Source of the DNA: Pseudomonadota bacterium
GTDB lineage: Bacteria > Pseudomonadota > Alphaproteobacteria > Caulobacterales > Caulobacteraceae
NCBI GenBank assembly: GCA_023412655.1
Contig: JAEYNH010000176.1
Span: 1 to 11,849, forward strand
DNA length: 11,849 bases
Direction: 5' to 3'
In this document: piece by piece, positions 5,897 to 11,849 of the stretch
Layout: every line of letters starts with the position of its first letter
Numbering within the stretch: the stretch's first letter is position 1
The notes under the pieces: model-generated
What the model was told of the DNA's origin: nothing
The model's database searches: none
The model's input: the letters and a program-made list of their open reading frames with translations, nothing else
Program-made: the position numbers and the translations under genes

Positions 5897-7828
5897 TCAG
5901 GCGCGGCGGCCGGCGGCCGAGGCGTTGTCGATGCCCAGGGCGTTCAGGGCGGCCCGGACGATGCCGTCCGCGTCCAGGCCGGCCTGGGCGTACATGGCTT
6001 CGGGCTTGTCCTGGTCCTGGAAGATGTCGGGCAGGGTCAGGGTGCGCACCCGCAGGCCGCGGTCCAGGGCGCCGTGATCGGCCAGGGCGTGCAGCACGAA
6101 GGCGCCGAAGCCGCCCATCGCGCCCTCCTCCACCGTGATCAGGGCCTCGTGCTCGCGCGCCAGGCGCAGCAGCAGCTCCAGGTCCACCGGCTTGGCGAAG
6201 CGGGCGTCGGCGACGGTGGCCGACAGGCCACGGGCGGCCAGCAGGTCGGCGGCGCGCAGGCTCTCGCCCAGGCGGGTGCCGAGGGACAGGATCGCCACGG
6301 CGGAGCCTTCGCGGACGATGCGGCCCTTGCCGATCTCCAGCGGGTCGGCCAGGGCGGGTATCTCCAGGCCCACGCCCTCGCCCCGCGGATAGCGGAAGCC
6401 GGAGGGCCGGTCGTCGATGGCGACGGCGGTGGCCACGGCGCGGGCCAGCTCGGCCTCGTCGGACGGCGCCATCAGCACCATGCCCGGCAACTGGCCCAGG
6501 AAGCCCACGTCGAAGGAGCCGGCGTGGGTGGGGCCGTCGGCGCCCACCAGCCCAGCCCGATCAATGGCGAAGCGGACCGGCAGGCCCTGGATCGCCACGT
6601 CGTGCACCACCTGGTCGTAACCGCGCTGCAGGAAGGTGGAATAGATGGCGCAGAACGGCTTCATGCCGTCGGCGGCGAGACCCGCGGCGAAGGTGACCGC
6701 GTGCTGCTCGGCGATGCCCACGTCGAAGGTGCGCGTCGGGAACTTCTGGCCGAACAGGTCGAGGCCGGTGCCCGAGGGCATGGCCGCGGTGATGGCGACG
6801 ATCCGGTCGTCTCGCTCGGCGTGCTTGATCAGTTCCTGGGCGAAGACCTTGGTGTAGCTGGGCGGGCCCGCCTGGGCCTTGGCCTGGGCGCCGGTGACCA
6901 CGTCGAACTTGACCACGCCATGGTACTTGTCGGCGGCGTTCTCGGCCGGGGCGTAGCCCTTGCCCTTCTGGGTGACGACATGGACCAGCACCGGCTTGTC
7001 GTCGATCTTGCGGGCGTTCTGCAGGACGTGGACCAGGGCGTCCATGTCGTGGCCGTCGATGGGGCCGACGTAGTAGAAGCCCAGCTCCTCGAAGAAGGTG
7101 CCGCCGGTGACCATGCCCCGGGCGAACTCCTCGGCCTTGCGGGCGGCCTCCTGGATCGGCCGCGGGAAGGCCTTGGCCACCGCCTTGCCGACGTTGCGCA
7201 GGGATTGGTAGCCGCCCCCCGACACCAGCCTGGCCATGTAGGCGCTCATCCCGCCCACCGGGGGCGCGATGGACATGTCGTTGTCGTTGAGGATGACGGT
7301 GAGCTGTTTGGTGGTGTCGTAGGCGTTGTTCATGGCCTCGTAGGCCATGCCGGCGCTCATGGAGCCGTCGCCGATGACGGCCACCACCTTGTTGTCGCGC
7401 CCGGCGGCGTCACGCGCGGCGCAGAAGCCCAGGGCGGCGGAGATCGAGGTGGAGGCGTGGGCCGCGCCGAACGGGTCGTATTCGCTTTCGGCGCGGTTGG
7501 TGAAGCCCGACAGGCCGCCGCCCTGGCGCAGGGTGCGGATGCGGTCGCGCCGGCCGGTGAGGATCTTGTGCGGATAGGCCTGGTGGCCGACGTCCCAGAT
7601 CAGGATGTCCCTAGGCGTCTCGTAGACGTGGTGCAGGGCCACGGTGAGCTCGACCACGCCGAGGCCGGCGCCCAGGTGGCCGCCGGTCTGGGAGACCGCG
7701 TCGATCGTCTCGGCGCGCACCTCGTCCGCCAGCTGGCGCAGCTGGGGAATGGTAAGCGCGCGCGTGTCGGCGGGCGACTGGATGGTGTCGAGGAGAGGCG
7801 TTGCTGGCGGCATGGGGAACGCAGGCAC
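5897..7828 (-). CDS. dxs: 1-Deoxy-D-xylulose-5-phosphate synthase (Dxs)
   Basis: Dxs condenses pyruvate and glyceraldehyde 3-phosphate, using thiamine diphosphate, to form DXP, the entry step of the MEP isoprenoid pathway and a precursor for thiamine and pyridoxal. The cytoplasmic product is 643 residues, normal for the family. Visible motifs are GGHLGAGLG (49-57, catalytic-site His51), the ThDP/Mg motif GDGSMSAGMAYEAMNN (153-168) through NDND (181-184), the transketolase Glu in GIAEQHAVTFAAG (Glu374), and DRAGLVGADGPTHAG (423-437). The GTG at 7828 has GGAAAAA shortly upstream and is 11 bases from the ispA stop. An in-frame ATG at 7813 (MPPATPLLDTI, 638 residues) is an equally plausible start by homology but lacks a ribosome site. 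It is the last gene of xseB-ispA-dxs. Confidence 0.97.
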   Translation of the reverse strand: MPAFPMPPATPLLDTIQSPADTRALTIPQLRQLADEVRAETIDAVSQTGGHLGAGLGVVELTVALHHVYETPRDILIWDVGHQAYPHKILTGRRDRIRTLRQGGGLSGFTNRAESEYDPFGAAHASTSISAALGFCAARDAAGRDNKVVAVIGDGSMSAGMAYEAMNNAYDTTKQLTVILNDNDMSIAPPVGGMSAYMARLVSGGGYQSLRNVGKAVAKAFPRPIQEAARKAEEFARGMVTGGTFFEELGFYYVGPIDGHDMDALVHVLQNARKIDDKPVLVHVVTQKGKGYAPAENAADKYHGVVKFDVVTGAQAKAQAGPPSYTKVFAQELIKHAERDDRIVAITAAMPSGTGLDLFGQKFPTRTFDVGIAEQHAVTFAAGLAADGMKPFCAIYSTFLQRGYDQVVHDVAIQGLPVRFAIDRAGLVGADGPTHAGSFDVGFLGQLPGMVLMAPSDEAELARAVATAVAIDDRPSGFRYPRGEGVGLEIPALADPLEIGKGRIVREGSAVAILSLGTRLGESLRAADLLAARGLSATVADARFAKPVDLELLLRLAREHEALITVEEGAMGGFGAFVLHALADHGALDRGLRVRTLTLPDIFQDQDKPEAMYAQAGLDADGIVRAALNALGIDNASAAGRRA

Positions 7829-7839
7829 GTTTTTCCGGG

Positions 7840-8718
7840 CTATTGCTGGCGCTCTAGCACGAAATCGACGCTGGCCCGCAGGAAATCGGCCCGCTCTCCG
7901 AATGGATCCAGGTGAGATTTCGTCTGCTTTTCGAGCAGGCCCAGGCGCTCGCGCGCCGCGTCCACCCCCAGGAGGGTGACGAAGTTGGCCTTGCCCTTCT
8001 CGGCGTCCTTCCGGGTGGCCTTGCCCATGGCGTCCTCGTCGCCCTCGGCGTCCAGCAGGTCGTCGACGATCTGGTAGGCGAGACCCAGGTCGTTGGCGAA
8101 CGCCATCAGCGCGTGGCGCTCGGCCTCCTTGGCCCGAGCCAGGACCAGGGGCAATTCGAAGGCGCAGGCGATCAGCGCCCCGGTCTTCAACCGCTGCATA
8201 CGGGCGACCCCGCCCAGGTCGTCGCGGACGCCCAGGATGTCGATCATCTGGCCCCCGGCCATGCCCCGGGCGCCGGAGGCCTGGGCGAGGCGCGTGACCA
8301 GCTCGGCGCGCACCGCGCCGTCGGGATGGGTGTCGGGATGGGCGAGGATCTCGAAGGCGGCGGTCTGCAGGGCGTCGCCCGCCAGCACGGCGGTGGCCTC
8401 GTCATAGGCCCGGTGCACCGTGGGCCGGCCGCGCCGCATGTCGTCGTCGTCCATGCAGGGCAGGTCGTCGTGCACCAGGCTGTAGGCGTGGATGCACTCC
8501 AGGGCGCAGGCCGAGCGCAGGACCGGCCGGTCGTCGAGGTCGAACATCCGCCCGGTCTCGAGGGCGAAGAAGGTTCGCAGGCGCTTGCCCGGACCCAGCG
8601 CGGCGTAGCGCATCGCCTCGGTGAGGCGGCTCTCCGGCCCCTCGGCGCGGGGCAGCAGCTCGTCCAGCGCCACCGTCACGAGGTCGGCGGCCTCGGCGAC
8701 GCGTCGGCTGAGGTCCAT
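7840..8718 (-). CDS. ispA: Short-chain polyprenyl (farnesyl) diphosphate synthase
   Basis: This type II prenyl transferase condenses dimethylallyl/geranyl diphosphate with isopentenyl diphosphate to farnesyl diphosphate, feeding quinone, undecaprenyl and other isoprenoid synthesis. In the 292-residue product the first Asp-rich motif is DDLPCMDDDD (84-93) and the second is DDLLD (219-223). GKRLR (45-49) supplies basic diphosphate ligands. IHAYSLVHDD before the first motif is nearly identical to the E. coli IspA segment, with an aromatic residue (Tyr79) five positions upstream of the motif, as in farnesyl-length enzymes. GGPP synthesis cannot be excluded from sequence alone. The ATG at 8716-8718 overlaps the xseB stop (TGATG), indicating translational coupling. 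An in-frame start further upstream would run through xseB and adds only an Arg-rich tail, so it was discarded. Confidence 0.95.
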   Translation of the reverse strand: MDLSRRVAEAADLVTVALDELLPRAEGPESRLTEAMRYAALGPGKRLRTFFALETGRMFDLDDRPVLRSACALECIHAYSLVHDDLPCMDDDDMRRGRPTVHRAYDEATAVLAGDALQTAAFEILAHPDTHPDGAVRAELVTRLAQASGARGMAGGQMIDILGVRDDLGGVARMQRLKTGALIACAFELPLVLARAKEAERHALMAFANDLGLAYQIVDDLLDAEGDEDAMGKATRKDAEKGKANFVTLLGVDAARERLGLLEKQTKSHLDPFGERADFLRASVDFVLERQQ

Positions 8719-8960
8719 CAGCCGAACTCTGCGGGCTCGGCGGCGGGCTGACCGCCGGCGCCCATGACGATCTTCTCGACGCGCAGGCGGGCCGATTCCA
8801 GCCGGGCCTGGCAATGGGCCTTGAGGGCCGCGCCGCGCTCGTACATGCGAATGGAGTCCTCGAGCGGCGCCTGGCCGGATTCCAGGCGGGCGACGATCTG
8901 CTCCAGCTCGGCCAGCGCCTGCTCGAAGGTCATGGCGGAGATGTCTGCGGGCTCGGACAT
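8718..8960 (-). CDS. xseB: Exodeoxyribonuclease VII small subunit
   Basis: XseB is the small subunit of exonuclease VII, which degrades single-stranded DNA together with the large subunit XseA (not in this window). The 80-residue product has the family core MTFEQALAELEQIVARLESG (10-29), then PLEDSIRMYERGAAL (32-46) and CQARLESARLRVEKI, two helices forming the coiled hairpin. Length is typical. The ATG at 8958-8960 is preceded by GAGGG about 5 bases upstream. It is the first gene of the xseB-ispA-dxs operon and overlaps ispA by one base; a promoter should lie in 8961-9107, shared with the divergent PhoX-like gene. The extreme C-terminus (GGQPAAEPAEFG) is a variable tail. Confidence 0.96.
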   Translation of the reverse strand: MSEPADISAMTFEQALAELEQIVARLESGQAPLEDSIRMYERGAALKAHCQARLESARLRVEKIVMGAGGQPAAEPAEFG

Positions 8961-8974
8961 GGATCCCTCGTGAA

Positions 8975-9004
8975 GCAGCGTTTCGAACCTAGAACTGGCG
9001 CTGC
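8975..9004. promoter_or_regulatory. Inverted repeat in the xseB / PhoX-like divergent gap
   Basis: GCAGCG (8975-8980) and CGCTGC (8999-9004) are perfect inverted arms around an 18-base centre holding GAACCTAGAAC. A second small inverted repeat, GCGGG-N7-CCCGC (9003-9019), adjoins it. They lie 15-60 bases upstream of xseB, where an operator or leader hairpin could sit. No regulator is recognisable. Confidence 0.25.
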
Positions 9005-9074
9005 GGGCGGTCCACCCGCTAAGGCTGGGGGGCCATAGGCCAAACCGTCATCGGCGCGCAACGATCGGCGGATA

Positions 9075-9084
9075 GCCCGCGGGC
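9075..9084. promoter_or_regulatory. 10-base perfect palindrome before the PhoX-like gene
   Basis: GCCCGCGGGC is a perfect palindrome centred about 28 bases upstream of the ATG at 9108. It could be an operator or a chance event in GC-rich DNA. No clear pair of Pho-box half-sites was seen in 8961-9107. Confidence 0.2.
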
Positions 9085-9107
9085 AAAAGGGGTGCAATCC
9101 GAAGATC

Positions 9108-10529
9108 ATGTCCGTCAGCCGCCGCAGCTTCCTGGCCCTCGCCGCCACCTCCGCAGCCTTCACCGGCCTGTCCCGGGCGTCCGCCCAGTCCGCCCAGACG
9201 ATCGGTGGCTATAAGGACGACGTGTACGGATACGGCCCCCTGCGTCCGGACCCTGACGGCCTGTTCGACCTGCCGGAGGGCTTTTCGTACCGCATCGTCT
9301 CCCAGGCGGGCCAGGTGATGGACGACGGGCTGCTGACGCCGGGCAAGTTCGACGGGATGGCCTGCTTCGCCGACGCCCAGGACCCCAACCGCGTGATCCT
9401 GGTGCGCAACCACGAGCAGCGCGCCTCCGAGCCCGACCGCTCGGCCTACGGCAAGGACGGCGCCCTGGCCGCCAAGGTGCCGGCCGACAAGGCCTATGAC
9501 CGGATCGCCTCGGGCGTGCCCATGGACGGCGGGACCTCAACGGTGGTGTGGGACCTGAAGCAGCAGCAACGCGTCGCCCACCACCTGAGCCTGTCGGGCA
9601 CGGCGGTGAACTGCGCCGGCGGCCACACGCCGCATCGCAGCTGGCTCACCTGCGAGGAGACAGAGATCAAGGCCGGGGATGGCGGATCCAAGGACCACGG
9701 CTGGGTGTTCGAAGTGCCGGCCGACCTGCGCGGCCTGGCCGATCCCGTGCCGATCACAGGCATGGGCCGCTTCAAGCACGAGGCCACGGCCACCGATCCG
9801 CGAACGGGGATCGTGTATCTGACCGAGGATTTCTCCGACGGGTTCTGCCTGTTCTACCGCTACCTGCCGAACGACCCGGCCAAGCTGCACGCCGGGGGGC
9901 GGCTGCAGGCGCTGGGCTTCCGCGGCGAGCCGGACGCGGACCCGCGCAACTGGAACAAGCCGTACTGGGGACCGGGCGATCGTCGAAAGGTGGTCTGGAT
10001 CGACCTGGAAGGCGTCGACAACCCCAACAACGACCTGCGCCACCGGGGCCACCGCCGGGGGGCAGCCTATTTCGCCCGCGGCGAGGGGATCCATTTCGGC
10101 GACGGCGAGCTGTTCTTCACCTGCACCAGCGGGGGGCCGGACCGCGACGGCCAGATCATTCGCTACCGGCCGAGCCCGCACGAGGGCAAGCCGGGCGAGA
10201 AGGACCAGCCGGGCGAGATCGAGCTGTTCCTGCAGACCACCGACAAGCAGCGGCTGGCGATGCCGGACAACCTCGCGGTGGCGCCGAACGGTCACCTGTT
10301 CGTCTGCGAGGACAAGTACAATGGCTACAACATGCTGAAGGCGATCACGCCCAAGGGCCAGGTCTATGCGGTGGGCCGCAACGCCCAGAGACCGGTGCTG
10401 CCGCTGGCGCCGAACACCGAGCTGGCCGGGGTGTGCTTCTCGCCGGACGGCTCGACCTGTTTCGTGAACCTCTATTTCCCGGGGACGACCCTGGCGATCA
10501 CCGGACCCTGGGCCTCGCTGAAGGCCTAG
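9108..10529 (+). CDS. Tat-exported PhoX/DUF839-family phosphatase-like protein
   Basis: The 473-residue product has a twin-arginine signal (SRRSFLAL, Arg5-Arg6, then a hydrophobic stretch and ASA at 24-26 as likely cleavage site). It should therefore be folded, probably with metal, before export to the periplasm. PhoX enzymes are Fe/Ca-dependent alkaline phosphatases with a beta-propeller fold. Matching segments are VRNHEQR (99-105), VNCAGGHTPHRSWLTCEETE (167-186, Cys169 being the plausible iron ligand), KHEA (223-226), GEGIHFGDGELFFT (325-338), MPDNLAVAPNG (385-395) and GVCFSPDG (441-448). It is shorter than the classical Pseudomonas PhoX (over 600 residues, from memory), so it belongs to the compact DUF839-type branch; substrate is unproven. 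Only a weak GAAG ribosome site precedes the start. It is alone on its strand, between xseB and a histidine phosphatase gene, with only 25 bases to the convergent neighbour. Confidence 0.88.
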   Translation: MSVSRRSFLALAATSAAFTGLSRASAQSAQTIGGYKDDVYGYGPLRPDPDGLFDLPEGFSYRIVSQAGQVMDDGLLTPGKFDGMACFADAQDPNRVILVRNHEQRASEPDRSAYGKDGALAAKVPADKAYDRIASGVPMDGGTSTVVWDLKQQQRVAHHLSLSGTAVNCAGGHTPHRSWLTCEETEIKAGDGGSKDHGWVFEVPADLRGLADPVPITGMGRFKHEATATDPRTGIVYLTEDFSDGFCLFYRYLPNDPAKLHAGGRLQALGFRGEPDADPRNWNKPYWGPGDRRKVVWIDLEGVDNPNNDLRHRGHRRGAAYFARGEGIHFGDGELFFTCTSGGPDRDGQIIRYRPSPHEGKPGEKDQPGEIELFLQTTDKQRLAMPDNLAVAPNGHLFVCEDKYNGYNMLKAITPKGQVYAVGRNAQRPVLPLAPNTELAGVCFSPDGSTCFVNLYFPGTTLAITGPWASLKA

Positions 10530-10554
10530 GGCGGGCCAAGGCGAGGGCGCGGTC

Positions 10555-11160
10555 TCAGCCGCGCTCGAACCGCCGCATGGACCAGTACTTGTAGCCCTCG
10601 CTGGCCGTCAGCTTCCAGCCCAGCTTGCGCAGGCTGCGGCCGATCATGAAGTTGAAGAACCCGTGGGCGAGGACCACCACGTTCTCGCCGCCCGCGGCCA
10701 GGCCGATCAGCATGGCGGCGGCGCGGTCCGCGCGCGCCTCGGCCTGGGAGCGGGTCTCCTGCCCCTCGTGATGGTCGAAGAACCACCACCAGAGCCGGGC
10801 GATGAAGCCCCAGACGGAGGGCGAGAAGCGGATCCACAGCGGCCAGTTGGGCGGCGGCAGCGGGGCTTCGATCAGGATGTCATGGCGCTCGAAGGCGCGG
10901 TCCCGGGCCAGGGCCTGGGCGCTCTCGATCGAACGCAGGCGCGTGGAGGACACCAGGGCCCCGCAGTTTTCGACAAAGCTCATCAGCTGCCGGGGCGGCG
11001 TCTGGCCGGGCAGGATGCCGAGGATCTCGTAGTTGGCCCAGAACTCGCGGTACTCGGCCGCATTCAGCCGCACCTTGCGCGACAGGGCGGGCTCGCCGTG
11101 GCGAGCGAGGATGATCGCGCCATGGCGCACCGCGACGGCCTTGGCCGGCGGGCTTTCCAT
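10555..11160 (-). CDS. Histidine phosphatase superfamily protein with Trp-rich segment
   Basis: This 201-residue protein belongs to the phosphoglycerate mutase-like branch of the histidine phosphatases, which use a phospho-histidine intermediate. The catalytic motif is LARHGEP (RHG at 20-22, His21). SSTRLRSIESAQAL (71-84) supplies the second conserved Arg, Glu98 the likely acid, and VVVLAHGFFN (161-170) the second catalytic His166. The substrate is unknown. Between Glu98 and His166 lies an unusual aromatic stretch (about 105-128: NWPLWIRF, then SVWGFIARLWWWFF) with six tryptophans, perhaps a membrane-touching or lid element. The ATG at 11158-11160 has GAAGAGG five bases upstream; an in-frame ATG at 11175 (five residues longer) has no good ribosome site. 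The start is 61 bases after the deacetylase stop on the same strand, probably one operon. Confidence 0.88.
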   Translation of the reverse strand: MESPPAKAVAVRHGAIILARHGEPALSRKVRLNAAEYREFWANYEILGILPGQTPPRQLMSFVENCGALVSSTRLRSIESAQALARDRAFERHDILIEAPLPPPNWPLWIRFSPSVWGFIARLWWWFFDHHEGQETRSQAEARADRAAAMLIGLAAGGENVVVLAHGFFNFMIGRSLRKLGWKLTASEGYKYWSMRRFERG

Positions 11161-11221
11161 CAGGGCCTCTTCCATCAGACCCGCAAGCCTTTGCCGTTGG
11201 CGCCAACGCGCACCGAAGCCC

Positions 11222-11849
11222 TCACCCGTCCGCCAGGGCCCTTACATGCGCAAGCGCGGAGCGGCCCAGAGCTTCGAGGTCGTACCCGCCCTCGAGCGAG
11301 GACACAACCCGACCCTTGGCGTGGCGCTCGGCCACCGAGACGATGGCCCGGGTGGCCCAGGCGAAGTCGGCCTCCTCCAGGCTCTGGCCGGCGCCGCCGA
11401 TGGGATCGCGCCGGTGGGCGTCGAAGCCGGCGGAGACGATGATCAGGTCGGGCTGGAAGACGTCCACCTGCTCCATCAGCCCCTCGAAGGCGGCGCGCCA
11501 GACGGCGGGCGGCGCGCCTGGCGGGGTCACGGCGTTGGCGATGTTGTCGGCCACGCTCTCGGACGGATGACCGCTGCCCGGCCACATGGGCCACTGCTGG
11601 ATCGAGGCGAGGAACAGGCCCTCCTGGCCGGCGAAGACCGCCTGGGTGCCGTTGCCGTGGTGGATGTCGAAGTCGACGACCGCCACCCGCCGGAGCCCCG
11701 CCGCCTGGGCGGCGAGCGCCGCCACGGCGACGTTGGAGAAGATGCAGAATCCCATGGGCAGGCCCGGCTCGGCATGGTGGCCGGGTGGCCGCACCGCGCA
11801 GAACGCCCGCTGGATCCGGCCGCCGGCGACGTCGCGCGCGGCCTGCACC
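11222..11849 (-). CDS. Histone deacetylase-family protein (partial, N-terminus off the right edge)
   Basis: This is a bacterial member of the zinc-dependent HDAC/AcuC/acetylpolyamine amidohydrolase family, which removes acyl groups from lysine or polyamine amides in the cytoplasm. About 208 C-terminal residues are visible, and the frame stays open to the edge. The GTG at 11846-11848 is taken as an internal valine codon, because roughly 100 N-terminal residues of the fold are missing. The active site is complete in the visible part: RPPGHHAEP (paired catalytic histidines), DFDIHHGNGT (zinc ligands Asp and His), SAGFDAHRRDP (third ligand Asp) and LEGGYDLEAL (catalytic Tyr). The enzyme should therefore be active. 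The substrate cannot be read from sequence; acetoin-related, polyamine and protein-lysine substrates are known in the family. The histidine phosphatase gene follows on the same strand. Confidence 0.93.
   Translation of the reverse strand, partial: VQAARDVAGGRIQRAFCAVRPPGHHAEPGLPMGFCIFSNVAVAALAAQAAGLRRVAVVDFDIHHGNGTQAVFAGQEGLFLASIQQWPMWPGSGHPSESVADNIANAVTPPGAPPAVWRAAFEGLMEQVDVFQPDLIIVSAGFDAHRRDPIGGAGQSLEEADFAWATRAIVSVAERHAKGRVVSSLEGGYDLEALGRSALAHVRALADG

Noticed and set aside
5537..7915. A 792-codon open frame on the plus strand running antisense through dxs
   Set aside because: It begins inside the lipoprotein gene in another frame, crosses the repeat-rich gap and is otherwise the antisense shadow of dxs. 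Its translation is Gly/Ala/Gln/His/Arg-rich with no domain. Long antisense frames are expected at this GC content.
8719..8814. Longer ispA start within xseB
   Set aside because: It adds an Arg-rich non-homologous tail. The ATG at 8718 overlaps the xseB stop and begins a normal IspA N-terminus.
8985..8995. Possible LexA box (GAAC direct repeat) upstream of xseB
   Set aside because: Alphaproteobacterial LexA boxes are GAAC-N7-GAAC (GTTC-N7-GTTC); here the spacing is only three bases.
9044..9052. Pho-box half-site (CGTCATC) upstream of the PhoX-like gene
   Set aside because: Only one half-site; a functional box needs direct repeats with defined spacing.
10530..10554. Bidirectional terminator between the convergent PhoX-like and histidine phosphatase genes
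   Set aside because: The 25-base gap shows no stem of useful length and no T-tract.
11119..11127. First RHG tripeptide (residues 12-14) of the histidine phosphatase as the catalytic motif
   Set aside because: It lacks the following E/P context and preceding hydrophobic strand; the RHGEP at 20-24 fits the family.

Overview
The window is very GC-rich, gene-dense and strongly codon-biased to G/C in third positions. Gene order and protein sequences point to an alphaproteobacterium of the Caulobacterales (Caulobacter/Phenylobacterium type). From recall rather than a search, the run fliM-fliL // flgF-flgG-flgA-flgH, a small lipoprotein gene, then dxs-ispA-xseB on the other strand, resembles the Caulobacter crescentus chromosome. 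Everything looks chromosomal: no insertion sequence, phage gene, CRISPR array, tRNA or rRNA was seen.

Layout. (1) 1-2009, minus strand: a flagellar operon read leftward, fliL (stator-associated membrane protein), fliM (C-ring switch protein) and a small membrane/coiled-coil DUF6468-type gene cut by the left edge. (2) 2010-2229: a 220-base divergent control region. It holds a near-perfect sigma-54 promoter facing flgF, an upstream FlbD/ftr-like palindrome, an AT-rich tract that could bind IHF, a cluster of TTAA motifs of CtrA type facing fliL, and a GANTC (CcrM) site. (3) 2230-5277, plus strand: flgF, flgG (rod), flgA (P-ring chaperone) and flgH (L-ring lipoprotein), tightly packed. An uncharacterised lipoprotein gene follows at 5334-5807. 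(4) 5808-5896: a convergent intergenic gap made of small hairpins and a REP-like sequence. (5) 5897-8960, minus strand: xseB-ispA-dxs, an operon joining exonuclease VII small subunit with the first enzyme of the MEP isoprenoid pathway and farnesyl diphosphate synthase. (6) 9108-10529, plus strand: a Tat-exported PhoX/DUF839-type phosphatase-like protein. (7) 10555-11849, minus strand: a histone-deacetylase-family enzyme (cut by the right edge) followed by a histidine-phosphatase-superfamily protein with an unusual tryptophan-rich segment.

The left half builds and controls the flagellar basal body: C-ring, stator contact, distal rod, and outer rings. The regulatory gap carries the early (CtrA-type) and middle (sigma-54/FlbD-type) signatures of the Caulobacter flagellar hierarchy on opposite strands. 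The right half is housekeeping metabolism, interrupted by two accessory phosphatase-like genes between the deacetylase gene and xseB, which I recall as neighbours in many alphaproteobacteria. I see no convincing evidence for a wholly new system. The best leads are the control region, the orphan lipoprotein after flgH, and the Trp-rich phosphatase.
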